Positions 51,851 to 59,669 of a stretch of DNA of 64,000 nucleotides are shown one piece after another. The stretch is from Nicoliella spurrieriana (GTDB taxonomy: Bacteria > Bacillota > Bacilli > Lactobacillales > Lactobacillaceae), in assembly GCF_023380205.1 (NCBI RefSeq), contig NZ_CP093360.1, forward strand, positions 62,001 to 126,000. Direction: 5' to 3'. The notes below the pieces were generated by a model that was not told where the DNA came from, did not search any database, and worked only from the letters and a program-made list of their open reading frames with translations. Every line of letters begins with the position of its first letter. Position 1 is the first letter of the stretch. A program made the translations under genes and the position numbers.

Positions 51851-52274
51851 TAAGAAGTCATTTTCGATCTTGAGCATTAAGTTTTCTTCTTCTAATTTTT
51901 TTAACTTTTCATTTGGCCATTTTCACTCGGTCCCTTCGGGTCGCTAAACCATCAATCCCATATAGCTCAAAATTTATTTGCCAAGTCCAAATTAAAGAAG
52001 GGGACCTTATGCTAAAATGATTATCTGTTTCCGGATAGGATGATTTAGTTATTTTCATCCAGTTTAATATATTTATCCGGTCTTTAACAGTGTATATTTG
52101 TTTATCTATTGATGTTTTCAGGCCATCAATTCCATATTTCTTATAATTTTTGACCCAATATAGAATTGTAGCACTGCCCTTTACTCCAAACTGTTTAGCA
52201 ATTGTTGTTGAACCAATACCGTGAAGGTATTGAGTTATCATCGTTAATTTTTCCTCTAAACTATATTTAAACAT
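51840..52274 (-). pseudogene. IS150-like OrfA, frameshifted near its end
   Basis: 121 residues read in frame from 52274, with two helix-turn-helix segments (TTIAKQFGVKGSATILYWVKNY and a second repeat ending GIDGLATRRDRVKMAK). The frame then stops at TGA. The normal leucine-zipper continuation, PNEKLKKLEEENLMLKIEND, follows in another frame. This differs from the usual programmed frameshift site and looks like decay. Confidence 0.75.
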
Positions 52275-52645
52275 ACAAAAACACCCCTAAGTTTTGTACA
52301 AACTTAGGGGTGCAGTGCATATTGCTATTTTAGCCTCTTTTTTAGTATTAAAGCCACGTCTTGTGGTATTCATCTTATTACCAGTTTGGGGTTTAATACC
52401 AAAATAAATTCTAAAATAATACTTCTTCTTCCCATCACTTGTTCTATACTGCTTAATGCTTTCCATAGTAATTATCTCCTTTGTGCCAGGTAGCAACAAA
52501 AAGAAATAAAATGCAAACCTATGTTCTTTAATTATTATTTTAAAGTGCTTTTACTTCCAAATCAATTATATTGTGTATATATAAATTAAATTTGCTGGGG
52601 AGCAATCTATTTTAATTATTTGAATTCATAGGAGATGATATTGCT

Positions 52646-52925
52646 ATGGAAGTAATGTTGACTAAACAGAGTGCAGAAGATATTAAAAGACATGACTATG
52701 AAATTATTCAAGAAGTTGTTGAACAGGCTTACCAAAATGGTAAAGCTTACAGCCGTTGGATTAGGGGTAAGAATGCACTAGCTGAATACCTAAGTACTAG
52801 TTATGCAACCTAGTTATGCAACCGTCACTAAGATGATTGCTGACGGGCTAAAAACGCACATGGTGTTTGGCACGATTATGTACTTCGATAGACATGAAGT
52901 CGATGATTATTTGAGTAGTAAATAA
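52646..52925 (+). pseudogene. Excisionase-like gene broken by a 13-bp duplication
   Basis: The ATG at 52646 (after AGGAGATGA) opens MEVMLTKQSAEDIKRHDYEIIQ and reads 55 residues to a TAG at 52811-52813. Removing one copy of the 13-bp direct duplication (52798-52810 and 52811-52823) restores a single frame of 88 residues. That frame ends ATVTKMIADGLK...FDRHEVDDYLSSK, a winged HTH with the layout of phage excisionases. It lies beside the integrase and points the opposite way, as xis genes often do. The duplication is the only visible lesion. Confidence 0.78.
52798..52823. repeat. 13-bp tandem duplication
   Basis: TAGTTATGCAACC occurs twice in a row. The second copy places TAG in frame and shifts the rest of the excisionase-like gene. 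Confidence 0.95.
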
Positions 52926-52935
52926 AATACAAATT

Positions 52936-52978
52936 AAGAAGAGGAGGATAACATAATAGTCAACTTCCTCTTTTTACA
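52936..52978. terminator. Weak terminator between convergent genes
   Basis: AAGAGGAGG and CTTCCTCTT can pair imperfectly, followed by TTTT, between the xis-like and PH-SHOCT genes. Confidence 0.5.
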
Positions 52979-52980
52979 TA

Positions 52981-53574
52981 TTACAGCCCTAAATATTTCT
53001 TCTTAGCAGCTTCGAATTCTTCATTACTAATGATCCCATCATCAGCTAATTGCTTCATTTCACGTAGCTTATTAGCAGAAATAGGGGCATCAGCTTGTTT
53101 CATTTCAGAATGAACTTCATTAGTGATTCCATTCTTAGCAGCATTGACAGCTTGCTTAATGGCACTTGATAAAGGTTCAGTGTTAGTTTTTTGAATTTGC
53201 TTGATGGTAATTGAACCCATTCCATTCATGAACGAAACCTTACCGAATATCATTCCAGTGTCGTATGATACTCCATTGATTGCTGATAGGGGGATGTCAG
53301 TATTCGATGATCCAAACAATAGCTTTTTATTTTCGAACAATACAAGTTCGTTAGTAACTACGACTAGCACACTGTCACCTTTATAGCCAATCATACCTGA
53401 TGTAGCGTATTTGATTACTTCATCATCAGCCATTAGCTTAGGTAATTCCTTAATTTCACGACCAGTCATGAAGGCATCGTTGAAACCAGTTGCGTTTAGT
53501 TGATCAATGATTTTCTTCATTTTTGCTGGATTATCAGACTTTTCTATTAATGCATCAATTTTACTAGCATTCAT
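52981..53574 (-). CDS. PH-domain plus SHOCT-domain prophage protein
   Basis: This 197-residue protein has a bacterial pleckstrin-homology-like core (about 50-150): YKGDSVLVVVTNELVLFENKKLLFGSSNTDIPLSAINGVSYDTGMIFGKVSFMNGMGSITI. A C-terminal SHOCT helix pair follows (about 168-197): LREMKQLADDGIISNEEFEAAKKKYLGL. Such proteins are common in Firmicutes prophages near the integrase and repressor. Their function is not settled. AAGGTGG precedes the ATG. It is the last intact gene of the leftward operon before the integrase. Confidence 0.8.
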   Translation of the reverse strand: MNASKIDALIEKSDNPAKMKKIIDQLNATGFNDAFMTGREIKELPKLMADDEVIKYATSGMIGYKGDSVLVVVTNELVLFENKKLLFGSSNTDIPLSAINGVSYDTGMIFGKVSFMNGMGSITIKQIQKTNTEPLSSAIKQAVNAAKNGITNEVHSEMKQADAPISANKLREMKQLADDGIISNEEFEAAKKKYLGL

Positions 53575-53629
53575 TTGGTTACCACCTTATATGTACAGCT
53601 TTTATAGTCATCAGGATTTGGACTTAATG

Positions 53630-54535
53630 CTATTCGAGGATTATATTTTCGTAAGATTCAATTTTAGTATTTTCACTAGCAAATAAGAATTCAGGAGCTT
53701 TACCTCTATTTTTATTATTAGCAGAGTAGGAAATAAAATACTCATATTTATTTTTTAGATTTTTATATAAAATTGAAATTTCATCAGATTTATCATACGT
53801 TACGATCCAATTTAACTCATAATCTTGTCTCATTATTTTACTGGCTAATGTTTTATGATCATTGTAATTGAAGAAAGACATGTATAAATTTTTTCCTTGC
53901 TTAAAGTAAGGGGGATCAAAAAATATAAAGGTATTAGATTTATTACTAACTTCATTAGGAATGCTGCTAATCATTTTTATAGCATCAAGATTGGTTAACT
54001 TTATTCTATCTTTCAATTTATTTATAACGTCAATCTTTTTGCATAAGGTTTTCTTATTAAATCTTACATATATCTTAGTTTTATTTTGTAACTTCCCGCC
54101 AATTGGGCCCCCATTGATAATACCACTAACATTTAATCTATTTAGCATTAGCGTGGAAAATGCATTTAATATGGACAAAGGGTTACTCTTTTTTTTATCG
54201 TGTAATAATTTAATTTCATTCCAATATTTTAGATTGTCATCATCACTATGACTACTTCCTGAATAGTCAAAAGGAACAGAATTAATTAAATTTTTCAAGT
54301 CACTTGGATAATGTAATATTGAATACCAAATAGAATAAATAGACTTATCAAAATCATTGATCCATACTCTTTTAACTTTATTGTTAACCAATAATTTAAT
54401 TGGCAATCCAGCCCCACCAGCAAACGGCTCAATATAAGTCCCATCAACATTATTCTGCTCTAGTGAATTGCATATAAAGCTGTATAATTGCGTTTTACCA
54501 CCTGGATATCTTAATGGTGACATTGTACTTGGCAT
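53630..54535 (-). CDS. D12-class N6-adenine DNA methyltransferase
   Basis: This 301-residue protein has SPLRYPGGKTQL (motif X), YIEPFAGGAGLPIKLL (AdoMet motif I) and IFFDPPYFKQGKNLY (catalytic motif IV, DPPY), the order of Dam/DpnM-type enzymes. It should methylate adenine in a short recognition sequence that cannot be told from the protein. AAGGAGGTG precedes the ATG. It lies 52 bp downstream of a large ATPase/TOPRIM-like gene on the same strand, with no conventional restriction endonuclease beside it. Its protection partner may therefore be that ATPase. The frame is intact. Confidence 0.9.
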   Translation of the reverse strand: MPSTMSPLRYPGGKTQLYSFICNSLEQNNVDGTYIEPFAGGAGLPIKLLVNNKVKRVWINDFDKSIYSIWYSILHYPSDLKNLINSVPFDYSGSSHSDDDNLKYWNEIKLLHDKKKSNPLSILNAFSTLMLNRLNVSGIINGGPIGGKLQNKTKIYVRFNKKTLCKKIDVINKLKDRIKLTNLDAIKMISSIPNEVSNKSNTFIFFDPPYFKQGKNLYMSFFNYNDHKTLASKIMRQDYELNWIVTYDKSDEISILYKNLKNKYEYFISYSANNKNRGKAPEFLFASENTKIESYENIILE

Positions 54536-54587
54536 AATAAGACACCTCCTTAACCACGATTATACATGATGAATATAAGCTTGGCCA

Positions 54588-56369
54588 CTAATTAAAAAAA
54601 TCTGAAACTTTTTTATTTGAAGAATCTTTTATTGCAATTATTAAATGTTTATAATATTCATTAATTTGATTTTTTCCATCTTTAGAATTTTTATAGTAAT
54701 CAACTAAAATGCTTGTCTTTTTAACAAAATTAATTATATTTTTTTGAAAATCTTTGTTTTCATGTAAATAGATACTTCTGTTAATTAATCCTCCATTATT
54801 TTTTCCACTCGGTTTGAAGCTAACGTTTTCATCATCTATATGAAGATCTTTTTTCACATGACTTATATTTAATAAAGCAGTGTCACTATTACTTTTAACT
54901 GTATTCCAAAATTGCGTGTGTTTAATTGGGTTGTCAACATAGTCTTTTACCAATTCGAATAAAAATAACTCTGGAGGTAAAAAAGATGGTAAATATAATA
55001 TATTATTAGCATGCGGATTACATGTATTTTCATCATTTGGATACATTTGTGTATCATTAACGTCCAATATGTTATTATATCCCTTTCCGTTTTTTAATCT
55101 CGCATCACCATCAAGAACAATTAATACTTTTTTAAAATACTTATCGCTTTTTCGCATGTTCTTAAGTTGTTCTTTACCAAGACCCAATGGAAAAATATCC
55201 AATTTCGTTCTTTGAAGAATTTCGTTTTCAGATAATAATTTTGGATCAACTTTATTAATTATGTCGAAGAATATTCCAAAAACTTCCGCTCCAAAAGAAT
55301 CCTCACAGTATACCTTTAGTGGTGGCCTTTCAAAAGTGCTTTTATCAAATAGATCAGATTTAAGCAACTCGTAATCAGTGTATTTAGATAAACTTGGTAA
55401 AGAGGTATCAGAAAAATAAACTAATTTATAATCGTCACTATTCTCATTCTGTAGTTCGATTATTTTTTTTAGTACCAATAAAGAATGTGTTGTTAGTATT
55501 ATTTGTAAATTAAGTTTATCAGATATCTCGATTAGTAAGGAAATTAAAGAATCCAAAGCTCCAGGATGAAGTGATGAATCTATTTCATCAATGCAAAGAA
55601 CTCCTCCTTTATACTCATCTCCCTTTTGCATTTTTAAGTTATAAAAACTAATTATTGCTGAAATGATGTAAGATAGATTATCTTGCCCTACAGACTGTGT
55701 ATTGGCAATTGTATTATTTATCTTCATATTTAACTTAGTTTTTTGTGTAGCCTCTTTTGTTATGAAATCCATACTAGCATCACTGTTTATTGAATTTGGG
55801 ATTACAGAGTTATATAAATCTCTGTAATCATTAGATAAGCCATCCTTCATAATTTTATTTCTAGGATTAATGTCTTTTATAGTTATATTACTTTCACCTA
55901 ATGGGAAAAGTCTTGACATACTTAGATATATCGATGGTAAAGGAACCCTTGCTGTCGCACCAATTCCTAGATTATTATATAAATTTTCTCCAGCAGCTTT
56001 TATTGTTTCATCATCATTCATTTTATATGTTTGAGGTAGTACTCTTATACCTCTTTTAGAACCACTATCATTTTTAACTCTAATTTTCTTTTTGAATGTA
56101 ACATTTTCTTCAGTAAAACTTATAAATACTCGATAATCTTTATAATTTTCATTTTTAGAAATATAAAAATAGTCATTAAAATCTGGTTGAAAATCTACAT
56201 TTTCAATTCTCTTGTCCTTTGTTCCGCATGAAGAAGAAATTAACGATAATATACTTGATTTTCCAATACCATTTGGGCCAGATATTACTGTTAATTTATT
56301 TCCTATATCAAAATCTTCTATGTTTTTTAATTGTCTAAAATTATCTATTCTTACTGATGATATTTTCAT
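54588..56369 (-). CDS. OLD-like ATPase with TOPRIM-like C-terminal domain
   Basis: This 593-residue protein has VISGPNGIGKSSILSLISSS (Walker A, about 28-47), GGVLCIDEIDSSLHPGALDSL (Walker B with signature acidic residues, about 255-275) and ILTTHSLLVL (H-loop). From about 350 on, KVYCEDSFGAEVFGIFF and KVLIVLDGDARLKNG supply the Glu and DxD of a TOPRIM nuclease fold, so the layout matches OLD-family or PARIS-like ABC ATPase nucleases. AAGGAG precedes the ATG, ten bases after the broken ImmA gene. It is paired with the adenine methyltransferase. The inferred role is anti-phage restriction or abortive defence. Confidence 0.82.
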   Translation of the reverse strand: MKISSVRIDNFRQLKNIEDFDIGNKLTVISGPNGIGKSSILSLISSSCGTKDKRIENVDFQPDFNDYFYISKNENYKDYRVFISFTEENVTFKKKIRVKNDSGSKRGIRVLPQTYKMNDDETIKAAGENLYNNLGIGATARVPLPSIYLSMSRLFPLGESNITIKDINPRNKIMKDGLSNDYRDLYNSVIPNSINSDASMDFITKEATQKTKLNMKINNTIANTQSVGQDNLSYIISAIISFYNLKMQKGDEYKGGVLCIDEIDSSLHPGALDSLISLLIEISDKLNLQIILTTHSLLVLKKIIELQNENSDDYKLVYFSDTSLPSLSKYTDYELLKSDLFDKSTFERPPLKVYCEDSFGAEVFGIFFDIINKVDPKLLSENEILQRTKLDIFPLGLGKEQLKNMRKSDKYFKKVLIVLDGDARLKNGKGYNNILDVNDTQMYPNDENTCNPHANNILYLPSFLPPELFLFELVKDYVDNPIKHTQFWNTVKSNSDTALLNISHVKKDLHIDDENVSFKPSGKNNGGLINRSIYLHENKDFQKNIINFVKKTSILVDYYKNSKDGKNQINEYYKHLIIAIKDSSNKKVSDFFN

Positions 56370-56378
56370 TTTTTCTCC

Positions 56379-56805
56379 TTATTCGTACCAAATTTTATTT
56401 TTAGCTATCCTAGCAACTTCTTCAGCGCATTCAGTGGGGATGCATAGTTGCTTCATGATTGGATCAATATTATCTGATGAATAGTCATCGCCAAGCAATT
56501 TAAAATATTCTGGCAGAAGTATGTCTACGCCCTTGATATCAGCATCATGTTCTTATTTAAGCGAATATTTAGCAGATTTATAATTGATACAGGGCATAGT
56601 TGTTGCTGTTCAATACATGCCCAATTTCATGGGATATGAAGAATTGCAATTCCTGATGATTGTGCCAATTCAAGTTAATAAAAATTAGGTTACTTTCTGC
56701 AAATGCCAGTGATCGCATTTGATTGTTTGGCTCTCTAGAAAGCGCAAATCCAATCTTGTGATTCCATGCATAGTCAAGCATAGCTTGTATCAATTCATCA
56801 ACCAT
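56379..56805 (-). pseudogene. ImmA/IrrE-type metallopeptidase, broken
   Basis: The first 75 residues read in frame, with zinc motif HEIGH in FFISHEIGHVLNSNNYALYQL, then stop. The rest of the family domain continues in another frame as YKSAKYSLK, an in-frame TAA, EHDADIKGVDILLPEYFKLLGDDYSSDNIDPIMKQLCIPTECAEEVARIAKNKIWYE, ending at 56379. So there is one frameshift near 56580 and one nonsense codon. In prophages and ICEs this protease inactivates the adjacent repressor. Its loss should prevent that induction route. Confidence 0.82.
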
Positions 56806-57147
56806 TTAATCATCTCGCAGTATCTTGGTTAGCAACTTCTTTTCATCATCAGTAAGTGGACGACCACCATAGGTCATATAGTCATCATTATCTAAGGCTT
56901 CTTCAATATCAAATGATAATTTGTCGTTTAGTTGTTCATCATTACTAATTCCTGCAAGTTTGAACATATCACCTTCTGGAATTCTTAAACCTTTAGCCAA
57001 TTTTCTAAGAGTATCAATTTTAGGCTTTCTTTTGTTATTTTCAATTCTAGATATTTGAGAGGCACTTACGCCAGACTGGATAGCTAATTGATTAACCCCA
57101 TATCCATTGTCTTTTCTAAGCTGTTTCAGCTTTTCACCAAATTCCAT
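56806..57147 (-). CDS. XRE-family (CI-like) repressor
   Basis: This 113-residue protein has an HTH (about 5-58) reading FGEKLKQLRKDNGYGVNQLAIQSGVSASQISRIENNKRKPKIDTLRKLAKGLRIP. A short acidic tail with LTDDEKKLLTKIL follows. It has no autocleavage domain, consistent with control by an ImmA-type protease. AGGAGGC precedes the ATG at 57147. Its stop overlaps the ImmA start. Three operator-like sites lie just upstream, shared with the divergent Cro-like gene. Confidence 0.87.
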   Translation of the reverse strand: MEFGEKLKQLRKDNGYGVNQLAIQSGVSASQISRIENNKRKPKIDTLRKLAKGLRIPEGDMFKLAGISNDEQLNDKLSFDIEEALDNDDYMTYGGRPLTDDEKKLLTKILRDD

Positions 57148-57184
57148 AACGTAGCCTCCTATCACATTTATTTATTATATTTTA

Positions 57185-57250
57185 TTGCCTATTGGCAATT
57201 TTCACAATATTTTTTGCCTTTTTGCAACAAAAAATATTGCCTTTTGTCAA
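57185..57250. promoter_or_regulatory. Three phage-type operators between repressor and cro
   Basis: TTGCCTATTGGCAA (57185-57198), TTGCCTTTTTGCAA (57214-57227) and TTGCCTTTTGTCAA (57237-57250) share the dyad TTGCC-N4-GGCAA with small changes. TATAAT copies at 57258-57263 and 57263-57268 follow, so the third site covers the Cro promoter region. Confidence 0.82.
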
Positions 57251-57297
57251 AAGGGTATATAATATAATTTGTAATCAAGAAAAAGAGGTGATTACAA

Positions 57298-57558
57298 ATG
57301 AATTCAGAAGAACGGATGGTTCCTAAAAGTGATGAATTAAAAGCAATAATGAAAAAGAAGAATTTATCCAATGCTGAATTGGATTCATTGATGGGAGTTA
57401 ATGTATCAACGGTTTGTCATTTTATGAATGGTAAGAGAGGAATGTCAGCAACAACTATTGGCAAACTATTGAATTCTTTAAATCTTTCAAGCGAAGATTT
57501 TAACCGCTTATTTATTTTTAACCAATCGTTGCCAAAAGGGAATGGTATGATAACATAG
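57298..57558 (+). CDS. Cro-like XRE regulator
   Basis: This 86-residue protein has an HTH (about 12-65) reading ELKAIMKKKNLSNAELDSLMGVNVSTVCHFMNGKRGMSATTIGKLLNSL. AAGAGGTGATTAC precedes the ATG. It is divergent from the repressor and the first gene of the rightward early operon, the classical cro position. It should bind the same three operators and oppose the repressor. A TTGCCAAAAGG sequence near its end slightly resembles the operator half-site. Confidence 0.8.
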   Translation: MNSEERMVPKSDELKAIMKKKNLSNAELDSLMGVNVSTVCHFMNGKRGMSATTIGKLLNSLNLSSEDFNRLFIFNQSLPKGNGMIT

Positions 57559-57621
57559 GCAATCGCAATCGCTCTTTGAAAACTAAACGTTCAGCTAATT
57601 CATTGAAAGGAGGTTAATTGA

Positions 57622-57825
57622 ATGGAATACAAAAGCATTCTAGAAAATGAAATTAAAAAATTAAGAAGAGAAAGTATTGCATATGACGCTGATAAAGAGG
57701 CTGAAAGATCATTGGCAATTCTTGAAATTGTTAAATATTTAGATAAAAAAGCTCTAACGAAAACATCGCTAGGGCTATCGATGAAAGTACAAATTAAATT
57801 GTTAAAAGTGCATTTAACAATTTAA
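57622..57825 (+). CDS. Small early protein, helical, unrecognised
   Basis: This 67-residue, highly charged, mostly helical protein reads EYKSILENEIKKLRRESIAYDADKEAERSLAILEIVKYLDKK in its core. GAAAGGAGG precedes the ATG with ideal spacing, which is the main evidence for the gene. It follows the Cro-like gene in the same direction. Its stop overlaps the end of the convergent pseudogene. No family is assigned. Confidence 0.6.
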   Translation: MEYKSILENEIKKLRRESIAYDADKEAERSLAILEIVKYLDKKALTKTSLGLSMKVQIKLLKVHLTI

Positions 57826-58087
57826 TCAACTAAGAACTTCTTCATGATTTCTTTTAATAGTTTGAACTTGAATTCAGCTTCAATATTGGTAGCTTGATAC
57901 GATGCATCTGAAAGTTTAGAAAACTGTTTTGCTATTTGCGTGTTTATAGCTTCTGAACTGTATTCATCAAAATTAGAAAGTGAATTTTTTCTAGTTCTGC
58001 TAACTTTTGCTTAAATTCATCTTTTAATTCATCATGTGATTCTTTGTAGTACTTATCGAGTTTTGTATCAAATTCTTCAGATGTCAT
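57822..58087 (-). pseudogene. Small coiled-coil protein gene, frameshifted
   Basis: The ATG at 58087 (after GGGAGGTG) opens MTSEEFDTKLDKYYKESHDELKDEFKQKLAELEK. One base missing in an A run near 57986 shifts the frame. In the other frame the reading continues NSLSNFDEYSSEAINTQIAKQFSKLSDASYQATNIEAEFKFKLLKEIMKKFLVD to a TAA at 57822. The rejoined protein would be about 88 residues and helical. A sequencing error in the A run is the alternative explanation. Confidence 0.65.
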
Positions 58088-58145
58088 ATTTTCACCTCCC
58101 TTCGTGGAGTAATTAAATTATATATAAAAAAGGAGCATTTCAATT

Positions 58146-58310
58146 ATGGACTTCAAATATTTGGATAATGATTCAAAAAGAGTTATAGGAATAGCTTCTA
58201 ATATGGAAATAAATGGTCGGCACTATGTCGAATTATTTATTTCGCCTATAAAGAAAAATACAACAAAAAAAGCCTCCGTGCTCTTATTTAAAGTTATGGC
58301 ACAAAAATAA
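58146..58310 (+). CDS. Small island protein, unrecognised
   Basis: This 54-residue protein reads MDFKYLDNDSKRVIGIASNMEINGRHYVELFISPIKKN with a basic C-terminus. AAAAGGAGC precedes the ATG with eight bases of spacing. It stops one base before the IS remnant, so its 3' end may have been altered by that insertion. No family was recognised. Confidence 0.5.
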   Translation: MDFKYLDNDSKRVIGIASNMEINGRHYVELFISPIKKNTTKKASVLLFKVMAQK

Positions 58311-59410
58311 TTAAACTTTAATGCTGATTCGATTCGTATTGTACCAGTGAATATAGTTCGATGTTCTAACTACTACATATTCATAACTATTGAAACGGGT
58401 CAAAAGGGCAAACTCACGTTTGAGTAACGATTGAAATGGCTTCAATGGGACTATCGTATGGATTGCCCTTCTTAGAATAAGATTGGCGGATATGATTGAC
58501 TTTAAGGACCTTCTCAAATTGAGAAATCGTATATTGACTGCCCATATCTGAATGTAAATATTTTTTGTCCCTAAGTGCATCAATAATAGTTGATTTAACT
58601 AACTCACTCGTCATTGACTTAGAAATTTTGTAAGCTAACACGTTAGAAGACTGGTCATCAAAGGCCGTACCTAAATAAACCCATGTTCCTGGTTTAAGCT
58701 CTAGATAAGTAATATCTGCTCGCCAAACTGATTTAGAACGGGTTAACTTTTTAATTAAATTAGGTCGTTTGGGCATAATCAACTTGCGTACCTTGTTTCT
58801 TAAACCGTCTAATCATTAACGAGTGAATATTTAATTCATTCATTAATCGTTTTACTCTCCACGTCCCAATCTTGATTCCACAAGTTGTCCTCAGGGAAAC
58901 ACGTAAATGCGGTGCGCCATAAACTTTATAGTTATTTTGCCAAATTTCATTAATTTTAGGCTTAATTACTTCGTCTTTCTTGCGGCGACTACTCGCCTGA
59001 TAATGCTTCCAGTTATAGTAGGTTCGCCGCGGCAGCCCGATTGCTCTCAAAATGCTAGTAATGCGATAACCATTCTTTTGGAGCTGCTCAATTAGCTTCA
59101 GTCCTTTAACTCTGGTTATTTTTTGCCAAGAATTATCGCAGCAACTTTTAAAATATCACGTTCCGCTTCAACTTGCGCTAATTGCTTTTTAAGGGCTCTA
59201 AATTCTGCATTCGTGACGTTACCGTCTTCAGTTGAAATTACTTTTTGATCCTTGAATCATTTAGCAATAGAGTTTACGGTCATACCATATTCTCTTGAAA
59301 TTTAGATCATAGAACGATTTTCGTCATTATGCATCTTTACGATGCTATCTTTGAATTTTTTTGAATACCTTTTTGAATAATTAGACAAATTAAAAAATCC
59401 CATTTTAAAT
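58311..59410 (-). mobile_element. IS3-family element remnant
   Basis: Minus-strand fragments of a second IS3-type transposase cover the stretch. An OrfA-like HTH lies near 59400-59110 (SKKFKDSIVKMHNDENRSMI and FKDQKVISTEDGNVTNAEFRALKKQLAQVEAERDILK, with stops). OrfB segments lie at 59050-58760 (RAIGLPRRTYYNWKHYQASSRRKK) and 58782-58414 (SVWRADITYLELK with D, YLHSDMGSQYT with D), plus a tail at 58583-58311. Several frameshifts break it. It differs from the IS in the integrase. Exact ends were not identified. Confidence 0.8.
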
Positions 59411-59560
59411 GATATTATCTCACAAAACCTAAGGATTTGCTGTACCATTATTTAGTATAGAATCAGTTTAATAATTATGTATATTGCTCTCTAGCAATTG
59501 ACTGTCCCTTTGACTGTCCTTTATTTTAATCTATTTAAATGTTAGCAATTATAATTCGCC

Positions 59561-59669
59561 TTTGCTATACTTTAGTAAGGATTTGAAAGGACTGATACGA
59601 TTGAGTTTATTATTATCACCAGTAAAGATTGCTAATCTAGAGTTGAATAACCGGGTAGTAATGTCACCA
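59561..59669. repeat. Right 109-bp direct repeat (attR-like)
   Basis: This is the copy of 49686-49794 that continues into the full-length Old Yellow Enzyme gene. The distance between repeat starts is 9875 bp, the apparent size of the inserted island. Confidence 0.9.

Larger units (their letters stand above)
50904..52314 (-). mobile_element. Degenerate IS3-family (IS150-like) element inside the integrase
   Basis: The ends TGCACCCTAAAGTTTGTACA (50904-50923) and the complement of TGTACAAACTTAGGGGTGCA (52295-52314) match at 18 of 20 positions. It encodes an OrfA/OrfB transposase pair. Target duplication is not clean: the flanks read ATG on one side and GTG on the other. The insertion splits the arm-binding region of the integrase about 60 codons from its start. 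Confidence 0.88.
49936..52466 (-). pseudogene. Tyrosine recombinase (integrase), inactivated
   Basis: Pieces of one phage-type integrase read in order. The N-terminal AP2-like arm-binding segment starts at an ATG at 52466 (MESIKQYRTSDGKKKYYFRIYFG) with AAAGGAG upstream. After an inserted IS the reading resumes with SRLELQLENGNIKKEKPLTFEQVYR, then TAA at 50820-50818, FLESYKLTVRQA, the core-binding domain, TGA at 50388-50386 where Trp is expected (LK-W-SDIDF), and the catalytic part. The catalytic Arg (SGMRRGEAL), HxxR (IHGFRHTHAS) and final Tyr (LGVYTHV) remain. It cannot make a full protein without repair. Confidence 0.88.

Noticed and set aside
50904-52314. Clean target-site duplication for the IS150-like element
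   Set aside because: The 3-bp flanks ATG and GTG do not match, so no duplication is claimed.
52798-52823. Programmed frameshift in the xis-like gene
   Set aside because: There is no slippery heptamer. A simple 13-bp duplication explains the break completely.
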